Below, one piece after another: positions 6,225 through 12,934 of a DNA stretch of 37,108 bases. Location: NCBI RefSeq assembly GCF_003860125.1, contig NZ_RQYL01000029.1, positions 1-37,108 of the forward strand, read 5' to 3'. The position numbers were made by a program, and so were the translations under genes. The first letter of the stretch is position 1, and every line of letters begins with the position of its first letter. The notes under the pieces were generated by a model. It was not told the origin of the DNA. It saw nothing but the letters and a program-made list of their open reading frames with translations, and did no database searches. The stretch comes from Fretibacterium sp. OH1220_COT-178. Lineage in GTDB: Bacteria; Synergistota; Synergistia; Synergistales; Aminobacteriaceae.

Positions 6225-7742
6225 ATGATCGTCGACGAAAAGCGTATTCTCGACCTGATAAAACGCGGCGAGGGAATTTCACTGGAGTTCAAATCCTCCT
6301 GTCGCCAAATCAATCGTGATGTTTACGAGACGATATGTGCCTTCCTGAACAGAAACGGCGGCACTTTGCTGTTGGGCGTCCGAGACTCGGGCGAGATCGT
6401 TGGCGTCGAAGCCGAGGCCGTGGAAGGGATCAAAAAAGATTTCGTCAACACGGTGAACAACCCGCAAAAGCTCAATCCCCCCGCCTATCTTTCGATCGAT
6501 GAGGTTTCCCTCCAAGGGAAAACCCTCCTGCATGTCTACGTCCCGGAGAGCTCCCAGGTGCATCGCTGCAACGGACGCATCTACGACCGTAACGAGGACG
6601 GCGACCTCGACATCACGGACCAGACCCCACAGGTCGCTCGGCTTTACCAACGCAAGCAGAGCACCTACACCGAGAACACGGTATATCCCCATATCGGATT
6701 GCAGGACCTCAGGAAGGACCTCATCGAGCGCTGCCGTAAAATGGCGGCAGCATGGACGGCCGGGCACCCCTGGAGCCAGATGGATGATGCCGAGCTGGTC
6801 CAGAGCGCACAGCTCATGCAGACCGACCCGCAAACGCTCCAGCGCGGCGTGACCCTGGCCGGCGTTCTCCTGCTCGGCGGCGACAACCTCATACTCTCGA
6901 CCCTGCCCCATCACCGAACCGACCTCATCCTGCGCAAGGTGAACCTCGACCGCTACGACGACAGGGATCTCGTCCGCACCAACCTGATCGACAGCTACGA
7001 CCGTATCATCGCCTTCGTTCAGAAAAACCTGCCGGATCCCTTTTATTTGGAGGGGGTCGAACGCATCAGCGTCCGCGACACGATCTTTCGTGAGGTGGCC
7101 TCAAACATCCTCATCCACCGGGAATATACCAGCGCCTTTCCGGCCAAGCTGATCATCGAATATGGCCGGGTCCGCACGGAAAATGCCAGCCGGGCCCATG
7201 GCTTCGGCCTTTTGGACCCGTCTAGTTTCAGCCCATATCCCAAAAATCCAGTCATTGGAGCTTTTTTCAGGGAAATTCATCGTGCGGATGAGTTGGGTTC
7301 CGGCATGCGAAGGATGCTGCGTTACGGCAAAACATATGGCGGAGCAGACCCCGAGATGATCGAGGGGGACATCTTCCGTATCGTTGTCAGCGTCCCCGAA
7401 TTCAGTGGCATCGCCCACCGAGAGTTTTATTCCGAAGCTGCCGGCACCCAGTCGGCACCCAGTCGGCACCCAGTCGGCATCCAGTCAGCACCCAGTCAAG
7501 CCCAATACAAGATCCTGGTTTACTGTCTTGAAGAACGCTCTTTTTCCGAGTTGTTGGGGCTTTCGGGAAGGAAAGACCGTACCAAATTCCGAAGGCAGGT
7601 CCTGACGCCCATGCTCGACGCCCGATGGCTCGAGAGGACCATTCCCGACAAGCCCACCAGCAGACAGCAAAAATACAGGTTGACCGAGGCCGGGAAGGCC
7701 CTTCTGAAAAACCTGGAGAACGGGCAGGGGACAGAGGCATGA
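6225..7742 (+). CDS. AlbA_2 (Schlafen-type) DNA-binding / HATPase_c_4 ATP-binding protein
   Basis: This is a 505-aa protein with a strong GGGAGGAGG site before ATG 6225. Residues about 14-130 are the AlbA_2/Schlafen-like domain (GISLEFKSS, AFLNRNGGTLLLGVRD). Residues about 270-400 resemble the HATPase_c_4 module (FREVASNILIHREYTS, ADELGSGMRRML). The last 75 residues look like a winged helix (FSELLGLSGRKDRTKFRRQV, WLERTIPDKPTSRQQKYRLT). These proteins are common on mobile elements and are annotated as putative regulators; some relatives take part in defence, but the role here is unknown. The linker between the ATPase-like part and the winged helix is encoded by five 11-bp tandem repeats (7443-7497). 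Because 11 is not a multiple of 3, gain or loss of one unit would change the frame of the C-terminal domain. Confidence 0.85.
   Translation: MIVDEKRILDLIKRGEGISLEFKSSCRQINRDVYETICAFLNRNGGTLLLGVRDSGEIVGVEAEAVEGIKKDFVNTVNNPQKLNPPAYLSIDEVSLQGKTLLHVYVPESSQVHRCNGRIYDRNEDGDLDITDQTPQVARLYQRKQSTYTENTVYPHIGLQDLRKDLIERCRKMAAAWTAGHPWSQMDDAELVQSAQLMQTDPQTLQRGVTLAGVLLLGGDNLILSTLPHHRTDLILRKVNLDRYDDRDLVRTNLIDSYDRIIAFVQKNLPDPFYLEGVERISVRDTIFREVASNILIHREYTSAFPAKLIIEYGRVRTENASRAHGFGLLDPSSFSPYPKNPVIGAFFREIHRADELGSGMRRMLRYGKTYGGADPEMIEGDIFRIVVSVPEFSGIAHREFYSEAAGTQSAPSRHPVGIQSAPSQAQYKILVYCLEERSFSELLGLSGRKDRTKFRRQVLTPMLDARWLERTIPDKPTSRQQKYRLTEAGKALLKNLENGQGTEA
7443..7497 (+). repeat. Five-unit 11-bp tandem repeat within coding sequence
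   Basis: The unit GGCACCCAGTC occurs at 7443, 7454 and 7465. Variants follow at 7476 (GGCATCCAGTC) and 7487 (AGCACCCAGTC). The repeat is read through all three phases and encodes the linker TQSAPSRHPVGIQSAPSQ. A change of one unit would put the downstream winged-helix domain out of frame, since the unit length is not divisible by three. Confidence 0.95.
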
Positions 7743-7858
7743 AGCGAAGCCCGGACACACATTCCCTGCGCCATAATCCGGAACTTCCGAGGCACGCTCC
7801 AAAGTTCATGACACTTCCGCGCTGACGGCCGGGGGAATGCTCATTCCGGAGATTCTTC

Positions 7859-8635
7859 TCATCCGGGGTCGTAGAATCCCTCACTGACAAGCCAGTCACG
7901 GAGACAGGGAAGACGGCCTTCTTCTCCCTTGCCGACGAGCTTCTCCGCCTCTTTCTCGAAAATGTCGAACCGCCGACGAACAGTCCTCAAACGCCTCTCC
8001 GTCTCCCTTTGCGATATCCCGACGGGGAACAAGGCCAGAAAAGCCTTGCGGGCTTCACCCCGATACTGCTTGCAGGGGGTATGTTCCCAGAGCTCCGTAA
8101 AGACATCCTGAAGCATGGGACTGTCGATCTCATCCGGTTCGGACTCTGTTTCCTTTTCGTCTTCTCTGTCCTTTTTTCTTGTGTCATAGTGTTCTTGTCT
8201 TTTGGGTATAGTTCTCTGGGTATAGTTTCCGGCTCTTTCGGACCCGACCTCGCAATCCGTCGGAGCCGACCTGTCGGACGCCGATCCGACGTCGGCATCC
8301 TCAGGGCCGACGTCCCCGGAGCCAACCTCGGCTCCGTCATCGCCACACTCCTCGATACGGAACGGCAAAGAGTAAAGCGTACGGTCGAACTCCCTGCTCC
8401 CCGGTATCAGGCGCTGCTGTCGGGTAACGTATCCGGCCCTCTCCAGGCGCTGAAGGGCACGTTTGGTCGTGGCCAGGGACACCCCGGCACGCTCCGCGAG
8501 CCTCGAGAGGCTCGGCCAGGCTTCGCCGAAAGCGTTCACGAAGGTGTCCAGCGCCGAATAGACCACTATGTCCAGGGCCCTCAGACTCTCGTCCCCGAAC
8601 ATCTCCAGAGGAATCATCGCAAATTTCCTGTCCAT
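7859..8635 (-). CDS. HTH_36-type replication/initiator-like protein
   Basis: The product is 258 aa, starting MDRKFAMIPLEMFGDESLRA at ATG 8635. That start has an AGGGGGG site; the frame runs further upstream without one. Residues 20-85 form a winged helix (SALDTFVNAFGEAWPSLSRL, AERAGVSLATTKRALQRLER, AGYVTRQQR), the HTH_36 fold seen at the N-terminus of plasmid and phage replication initiators and DnaD-like proteins. A low-complexity acidic linker follows, with repeated (D/E)VGS pieces, then a Lys/Glu-rich stretch. The C-terminal 90 residues contain TELWEHTPCKQYRGEARKAF. Its place between the relaxase region and the excisionase/integrase genes suggests a role in replication or maintenance of the excised IME. 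That role is inferred. Confidence 0.65.
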   Translation of the reverse strand: MDRKFAMIPLEMFGDESLRALDIVVYSALDTFVNAFGEAWPSLSRLAERAGVSLATTKRALQRLERAGYVTRQQRLIPGSREFDRTLYSLPFRIEECGDDGAEVGSGDVGPEDADVGSASDRSAPTDCEVGSERAGNYTQRTIPKRQEHYDTRKKDREDEKETESEPDEIDSPMLQDVFTELWEHTPCKQYRGEARKAFLALFPVGISQRETERRLRTVRRRFDIFEKEAEKLVGKGEEGRLPCLRDWLVSEGFYDPG

Positions 8636-8878
8636 CCGACTTGCCCCCCTACAGAGACTGCCATTTTTCAAAAGCCTTCCTTTGCATCGCGGAGATGCCC
8701 CACGCCCCAACAGCCGAGGCGATGCCACGGACGGAGCGATTTTTCCGTTTCAACAGATCTCGAAGAAAGGACTCGGGAGGAATCGTGAAGTGCTGTGACT
8801 TGATGACGCGGTGAATCCCTTATCCCCTGGCTAACCTCCTATGCACGATCTGCACCATAAATCTTTCGTCGTTCTTTT

Positions 8879-9085
8879 TCATCTGCCCTCTCCGTAGGCT
8901 CCCTTAGGGCGCGTACGGAGCCACTCCTCCACCTCGGTGGCATTCCAGCGGCTCGCCCTTCCCAGCTTCACCGGTAAGGGAAAATCCCGCTTCAGCCAGA
9001 GATAAACTGACGCACGGGAGACGTTAAGCCGTTCGGCCACTTCCGCTACCGTCAGCAGACGGTCTTCTTCATGGATGCCCGCCAT
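8879..9085 (-). CDS. AlpA/excisionase-family DNA-binding protein
   Basis: The product is 68 aa from ATG 9085 (MAGIHEEDRLLTVAEVAERL). A GGGAGG lies 10 nt upstream of that start, while the longer frame reaching 9136 has no ribosome site. The core is LLTVAEVAERLNVSRASVYL, then WLKRDFPLPVKLGRASRWNA and TEVEEWLRTR. This is the MerR-like winged helix of Phage_AlpA/HTH_17 excisionases. Such proteins bend DNA at attachment sites and can switch integrase toward excision, or act as activators. It is divergent from the zinc-finger gene and shares an AT-rich control region with it. Confidence 0.8.
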   Translation of the reverse strand: MAGIHEEDRLLTVAEVAERLNVSRASVYLWLKRDFPLPVKLGRASRWNATEVEEWLRTRPKGAYGEGR

Positions 9086-9207
9086 TTCCAAGTTCCCTCC
9101 CAACTCCTCAAGATTGGTCGATATTGACAACATCATGAGAATATCATAGGCTTATGACAAATATCAACATCATTTAACCGTTATCATTTAGAGAGGGGAT
9201 ATTGTTA
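9086..9207. promoter_or_regulatory. AT-rich divergent control region with direct repeats
   Basis: The sequence between the excisionase start and the plus-strand zinc-finger gene is much more AT-rich than its surroundings. CAACATCAT occurs at 9128-9136 and 9165-9173, 37 bp apart. A TCATA/TATGA inverted pair lies between them. These may be operator sites for the excisionase protein. No clean -35/-10 pair was found. Confidence 0.4.
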
Positions 9208-10254
9208 TTGAAGACAATCGCCCAAAGATACGAGCTTTCGTTTGTATGGCACCGATCTCCAACCGGATACCGCTGGGAGGAGTGTGAACTGTGCGATCCA
9301 TGGGGTGAGCCCGTCAGGCTGTGGGGCAAGGAGAAAAAAAGAGAATTCGAAACGCTGCTCCATCCCCTCCCGGAGGGGCCGTTTCTTGTGGAACTCCATC
9401 CCGGATTACGATCGATGCCGTGGGAACCTCTCGCAAATCCGCTTCTCTTCGCCCAGTTTGCAGATCTTCAGCCGGACCAGGACGCCTTTATTGCCTGGGC
9501 GAACGGACATGGCAGATTGATCGACGTCGAGGCCCAGCAGGAGAATTACGTTTTTATCTTTCCCCGATACATCCCTTTCGAGGATGCGGACGTCGCTTTT
9601 CAGAGAGACAGGGGCGTTGGTATCACCGAAAAGGATGGGCGCTATTATCGCTGCACCCGAATCGATCCTCTGTCCTTCTGGCTTCAGGAATATCGCGAGC
9701 TGAGTTTCTGCGTGACGTTGTGGGAGCTGGCCCTCAAAAAGGATTCAAGGTTGAACGGAATACTGGAATGGTGTCCGGATACGGAACGAATCTACGTCAA
9801 CAAGATCTGGAAAGAGGCGCTGAACGACATCGATTTCGATAGACTGGCAAGGGATCCAGATTACGAACCGCGCTGCGGCGCCGGGCGCGACAGGCTGTAC
9901 GATCCTCGTCCGTCACACGTCGGCCCCGGAAAGGTCGACCTGATCAAGGCCGCTTTTCTGTACCTTCGGCAGGAGACAAACCGCAAACTGAAACAATATC
10001 CTCTGAACGTTCTTTTCCGGAGCACCCCGACCGGAGAACCGCACAAGGTCATCGAACCGAGCAGCCTGCTTTCGGCCATGTGGTATCAGTTCTTCCTGGC
10101 ACAGACTGGAGAAATAAAGCTGCGGAGGTGTGCGCTGTGCGGAAAATGGGAGAACATGGAGGGACATCGCACCACGTGGACCCGACACGCGGGGTGTGCG
10201 AACTACGACCGACTGAAACGCGCACGGCTGAAAAAACGGAGAATAAGCCCGTAA
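9208..10254 (+). CDS. Unknown protein with C-terminal CGNR-like zinc finger
   Basis: The product is 348 aa from TTG 9208. The AGGGG at 9194-9198 is well placed for that TTG and too close to the alternative TTG at 9202. Most of the protein is not recognised: it is rich in Trp, Tyr, Phe and acidic residues with no signal peptide or membrane segment. The last 50 residues hold RRCALCGKWENM, then TRHAGCANYDRLKRARLKKR. That is a CxxC plus His/Cys knuckle and a basic tail, like zinc-finger ends of CGNR/DUF6076-type proteins. DNA or RNA binding is likely for that part. It is the only plus-strand gene in the right half of the IME and converges with the integrase, so it is probably cargo or a regulator. 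Confidence 0.6.
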   Translation: MKTIAQRYELSFVWHRSPTGYRWEECELCDPWGEPVRLWGKEKKREFETLLHPLPEGPFLVELHPGLRSMPWEPLANPLLFAQFADLQPDQDAFIAWANGHGRLIDVEAQQENYVFIFPRYIPFEDADVAFQRDRGVGITEKDGRYYRCTRIDPLSFWLQEYRELSFCVTLWELALKKDSRLNGILEWCPDTERIYVNKIWKEALNDIDFDRLARDPDYEPRCGAGRDRLYDPRPSHVGPGKVDLIKAAFLYLRQETNRKLKQYPLNVLFRSTPTGEPHKVIEPSSLLSAMWYQFFLAQTGEIKLRRCALCGKWENMEGHRTTWTRHAGCANYDRLKRARLKKRRISP

Positions 10255-10367
10255 TCAAGCATTTCATGAGAAAAGCACCGCATAAATCTGCCATCAGACC
10301 AGGTTCTCATCTGTCGACAGAGAGTTTTCTTATTGGCGCCGTCATTAACGACAACGCTGCACTGCTC

Positions 10368-11615
10368 CTAAAAACTCTCCTGTTTTTCAGAAGCACAGGG
10401 AACAGCTTCAGCCCTAGAAGAAAAGCCTCTCAGCCCGTCCAGCCAGTCCGCCCAGGCCTGCATCATTTCTCTCCGTTCCGGCAATCTTTCCGCACGATTG
10501 TAGGCGGCTCTGACGCTGTTGCCTTCCACATGGGCAAGGCTCAGCTCGATGAGGTCGCTGTTCCAGCCCTGTTCATTCAGATTGGTTGAAGCGGTAGTCC
10601 GGAATCCGTGCGCCGTCATCTGCTCATTGGTATAGCCCATTGAGCGGAGGGCTACCCGCACCGTGTTCTCCGACATGGGAGTACTTTTGGAGGTGATTGC
10701 GGGAAAAACGAAACGGGAATCCCCACTCAGAGGTTCCAGAGCTTTCAGGATATCGATGACCTGGCGCGCCAGTGGAACGATATGAGCCCGTCGATTCTTC
10801 ATGCGGGTTTCGGATATGCGCCAAAGCGTTGCGCCGAAGTCCATTTCCTTCCATTCGGCCTTACGGATCTCTCCCGGCCTTTGGAACGTATAGAGCGAAA
10901 ACCACAGGGCGGCGCGTACGATGGGGCTTCCATTGTACGACGCGATGCGCGTCATCAGATCCGCCACGTCCTTCGGGGCCGTGAGAGCTCCAAAATGGCG
11001 TACCCGCCTTGGTTTCAAAGCCCCTTTGAGATTCATGGTGACATCGATCTCCGCGTCGCCCCTCGCGATGGCGAAACGCAGAACCTGACCCACGATCAGT
11101 TTGGATTTGTAAGCACTTTCCGGCGTTCTCTGCTCAATGGCCTGCAGCAGGCTCAGGACTGCCTGCGTCGAGATCTCACGAACCGGACACTCGCCTAGCC
11201 GGGGCAAAATGTAGACCCTCAACTTGTGCCTGACATCCGTGCAGTGGGAGGCCGACCAGGCTCCCGCCTGCTGTTGATACCACTCCTCGGCCACGCGCGC
11301 GAAGGTCATGGCCTTGATGGCCTCCACACGGGCGGCCTCCTCGCGCTCGGCGCGTTTTTTCTCCTGTGGGTTGACTCCCATTGCGAGCTCGTGCTTGAAA
11401 GCGTTTTTCAGCTTCCTCGCATCGGCAAGCCCAATGAGCGGGTACGGCCCAAGCCCCGCCCTCTTTTCTTTCCCATCCAGCCAGTAACGGAGCACCCAGC
11501 TTTTGGCCCCGCTCTTTTTCACCAGGAGCATAAGCCCATCGCCATCGGAGAGAGAGTAGTTGCCTCCATTTTCACGGGCTTTTGCATTTCGGACCGCCAT
11601 TTCTGTCAATGCCAT
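10368..11615 (-). CDS. int: P4-type tyrosine integrase
   Basis: The product is 415 aa from ATG 11615 (MALTEMAVRNAKARENGGNY), with GGGAGGGCAGAGAA ahead; an upstream in-frame extension lacks a ribosome site. Residues 1-90 are the DUF4102 arm-binding domain (SLSDGDGLMLLVKKSGAKSW, GLGPYPLIGLADAR). Residues about 105-190 are the core SAM-like domain. The catalytic domain has Arg246 (RPGEIRKAEW), His336 and Arg339 (HGFR), His362 (LAHVEG) and the nucleophile Tyr372 (AAYNRAE), so it should be active. Enzymes of this type usually insert elements at the 3' end of a tRNA gene. tRNA-Ser(GGA) lies just beyond, consistent with this being the integration end of the IME. Confidence 0.93.
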   Translation of the reverse strand: MALTEMAVRNAKARENGGNYSLSDGDGLMLLVKKSGAKSWVLRYWLDGKEKRAGLGPYPLIGLADARKLKNAFKHELAMGVNPQEKKRAEREEAARVEAIKAMTFARVAEEWYQQQAGAWSASHCTDVRHKLRVYILPRLGECPVREISTQAVLSLLQAIEQRTPESAYKSKLIVGQVLRFAIARGDAEIDVTMNLKGALKPRRVRHFGALTAPKDVADLMTRIASYNGSPIVRAALWFSLYTFQRPGEIRKAEWKEMDFGATLWRISETRMKNRRAHIVPLARQVIDILKALEPLSGDSRFVFPAITSKSTPMSENTVRVALRSMGYTNEQMTAHGFRTTASTNLNEQGWNSDLIELSLAHVEGNSVRAAYNRAERLPERREMMQAWADWLDGLRGFSSRAEAVPCASEKQESF

Positions 11616-11628
11616 TTCTCTGCCCTCC

Positions 11629-11787
11629 CGTATAACGATTTTGAACATGCCTGTGTATAACGAAAACCCACGCCGTATAACTCCAAGAGTCCACTAAAAC
11701 ATTGCAGGGACTATTGAAACGGGGTTTGACCGTATAACTCCCAAGGCTGTTCCGAGTTCTCAGCTCCATTATACAGTTTGTTATACG
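11629..11787. repeat. Repeated CGTATAAC boxes in the integrase leader (arm-site or operator candidates)
   Basis: CGTATAAC occurs at 11629, 11674 and 11731. TGTATAAC occurs at 11654, and an inverted GTTATACG at 11780. The copies at 11674 and 11731 extend to CCGTATAACTCC. They cover the region between the integrase start and the tRNA. Short repeats here are typical of integrase arm-type sites flanking attP, or of autoregulatory operators. Confidence 0.55.
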
Positions 11788-11842
11788 GTAGTCGATTTGA
11801 TTCAGGGATATTCCGGTAGATATCACCAGACAAGAGAAAAGC

Positions 11843-11870
11843 AAAAACCCCGCTTGTGAGCGGGGTTTTT
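11843..11870 (-). terminator. Bidirectional intrinsic terminator after tRNA-Ser(GGA)
   Basis: A perfect CCCCGCT/AGCGGGG stem with a TGTG loop is flanked by five A on one side and five T on the other. It can end transcription from both directions. It lies 30 nt after the encoded CCA of the minus-strand tRNA. Confidence 0.9.
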
Positions 11871-11900
11871 AACTTGGTCAGATTTCTGCGGAAATAAAAA

Positions 11901-11988
11901 TGGCGGAGACGTAGAGATTCGAACTCTAGGAGCATTGCTGCTCAGACGCTCTCCAAGCGCCCGCCTTCGACCACTCGGCCACGTCTCC
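11901..11988 (-). tRNA. tRNA-Ser (anticodon GGA)
   Basis: The acceptor stem GGAGACG pairs with CGTCTCC; discriminator G and CCA are encoded (CCA at 11901-11903). The anticodon stem GGCGC/GCGTC closes the loop TTGGAGA, giving anticodon GGA (UCC/UCU codons). A long variable arm (class II) and the T-loop GTTCGAATC are present. It is the likely integration neighbourhood of the IME. Confidence 0.95.
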
Positions 11989-12005
11989 GCAAAAACACGA
12001 GAGGT

Positions 12006-12011
12006 ATTATA
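12006..12011 (-). promoter_or_regulatory. -10 box for tRNA-Ser(GGA)
   Basis: TATAAT on the minus strand lies 17 bp upstream of the tRNA 5' end, preceded by GTG. The -35 region (about TTCCCT at 17 bp) is weak. Confidence 0.6.
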
Positions 12012-12109
12012 CACGCAACCCGCCATTCAGGGAAGGGGCAATTTTTGCTGTGCTGTAAAGTTTTCCTGAAGCGGCGAAAAACGGAGGGCACGGACATGGG
12101 CCCGGTGCC

Positions 12110-12862
12110 TCAAAAAACGTCGTCGTTTGTGGAAAATAGGGGAATCTCCGACAGAGACTCGAACCCGACGCTCTGATAAAAGGGAACGCCCGACGGCGTC
12201 GCCTGAAGCACGATCCGATCCCTTCCCTCGACGCGGGCGATCCTCACGATCTCCCTCATCATGGCGGTCGCCACGCCCCTTCGCCGGAAGAAGGGCAGAA
12301 CCGCGAAATAATACACCCCCACCCTGGAGGGGTCCAGAGCCACAAGAAAAGCGCCCGCATCCCGATCTCCGACACGGGCCGTCACAAGCCTCAAAGCCCC
12401 ATCCCGTCGCATCTCGGCGGCCAGTGCGGAAAAACTGTTGGGCGCACCGGCCTCGGCCCCGAAACCGAACCATACGGCATCGGCCCAACGCCCGGCCCCC
12501 GCATCGTCTCCGACCGGCTCGAACGCAACCCGCAGGCCATCCCTCTCCCCGAGTCCGTCGCACCCCCGATTCATGGCCAGCAGACGCCCCGCCTCCCGAA
12601 GACCCAACCGAATCAGACGCTCCTCGCCATCCCCCAGGAGGGGCCACACGAAAGGCAGACCGCACGTCTCAAAGAAACGGAGCGCGGACCGAACCGGCCC
12701 TTCATCCGAAATGCTCGCCGGAAAAAAAGCCCAGTTCTCCGAGGCCGCATCGGACCCGGTGGAAAGACAAAATCCTCCGCCCGCCTCCGCAACCAAGTCC
12801 ATGGAGCGGCAATGGGGCAGCCCCCTGAGCCGCCCCAAAAAGAACTCCAGGTTCTCCAGCAC
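12110..12862 (-). CDS. GNAT-family N-acetyltransferase
   Basis: The product is 250 aa, starting GTG 12862. The C-terminal half (about 110-240) has the GNAT core: LVTARVGDRDAGAFLVALD, then strand and P-loop VYYFAVLPFFRRRGVATAMM, with acetyl-CoA-binding R-x-x-G-V-A at about 193-197. LQATPSGVPFYQSVGFESL is the terminal part of the fold. The first 100 residues are an extra domain of unknown role, seen in some GNAT proteins with duplicated or degenerate folds. The substrate cannot be predicted. It lies 72 bp downstream of the SbcC-like gene on the same strand and may share its transcript. Confidence 0.8.
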   Translation of the reverse strand: MLENLEFFLGRLRGLPHCRSMDLVAEAGGGFCLSTGSDAASENWAFFPASISDEGPVRSALRFFETCGLPFVWPLLGDGEERLIRLGLREAGRLLAMNRGCDGLGERDGLRVAFEPVGDDAGAGRWADAVWFGFGAEAGAPNSFSALAAEMRRDGALRLVTARVGDRDAGAFLVALDPSRVGVYYFAVLPFFRRRGVATAMMREIVRIARVEGRDRIVLQATPSGVPFYQSVGFESLSEIPLFSTNDDVF

Positions 12863-12934
12863 TCCACCGCAACCTTTTGGCAGAGCTGCTCCCTCCTTTC
12901 ATCGCGCTCCCCGCAAAGGATGGATAAACCGGCA

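Larger units (their letters stand above)
1626..11842. mobile_element. Integrative mobilizable element (IME) remnant
   Basis: The segment holds relaxase, MobC, a candidate oriT region, an HTH replication-type gene, an excisionase and an integrase, but no visible type IV secretion genes. It is therefore mobilizable rather than self-conjugative, at least in its present form. The right boundary lies somewhere between the integrase start and tRNA-Ser(GGA) at 11901-11988. The left boundary is the IS right end, which cuts through the ArdC/LtrC-like gene. No copy of the tRNA-Ser 3' end was found near the left side. The left part was probably deleted, perhaps with secretion genes, so the element may be unable to excise. 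Confidence 0.7.

Noticed and set aside
11871-11900. Exact attR core at the tRNA-Ser 3' end
   Set aside because: No second copy of the tRNA 3' end was found toward the left of the IME, so the crossover site cannot be set from this window.
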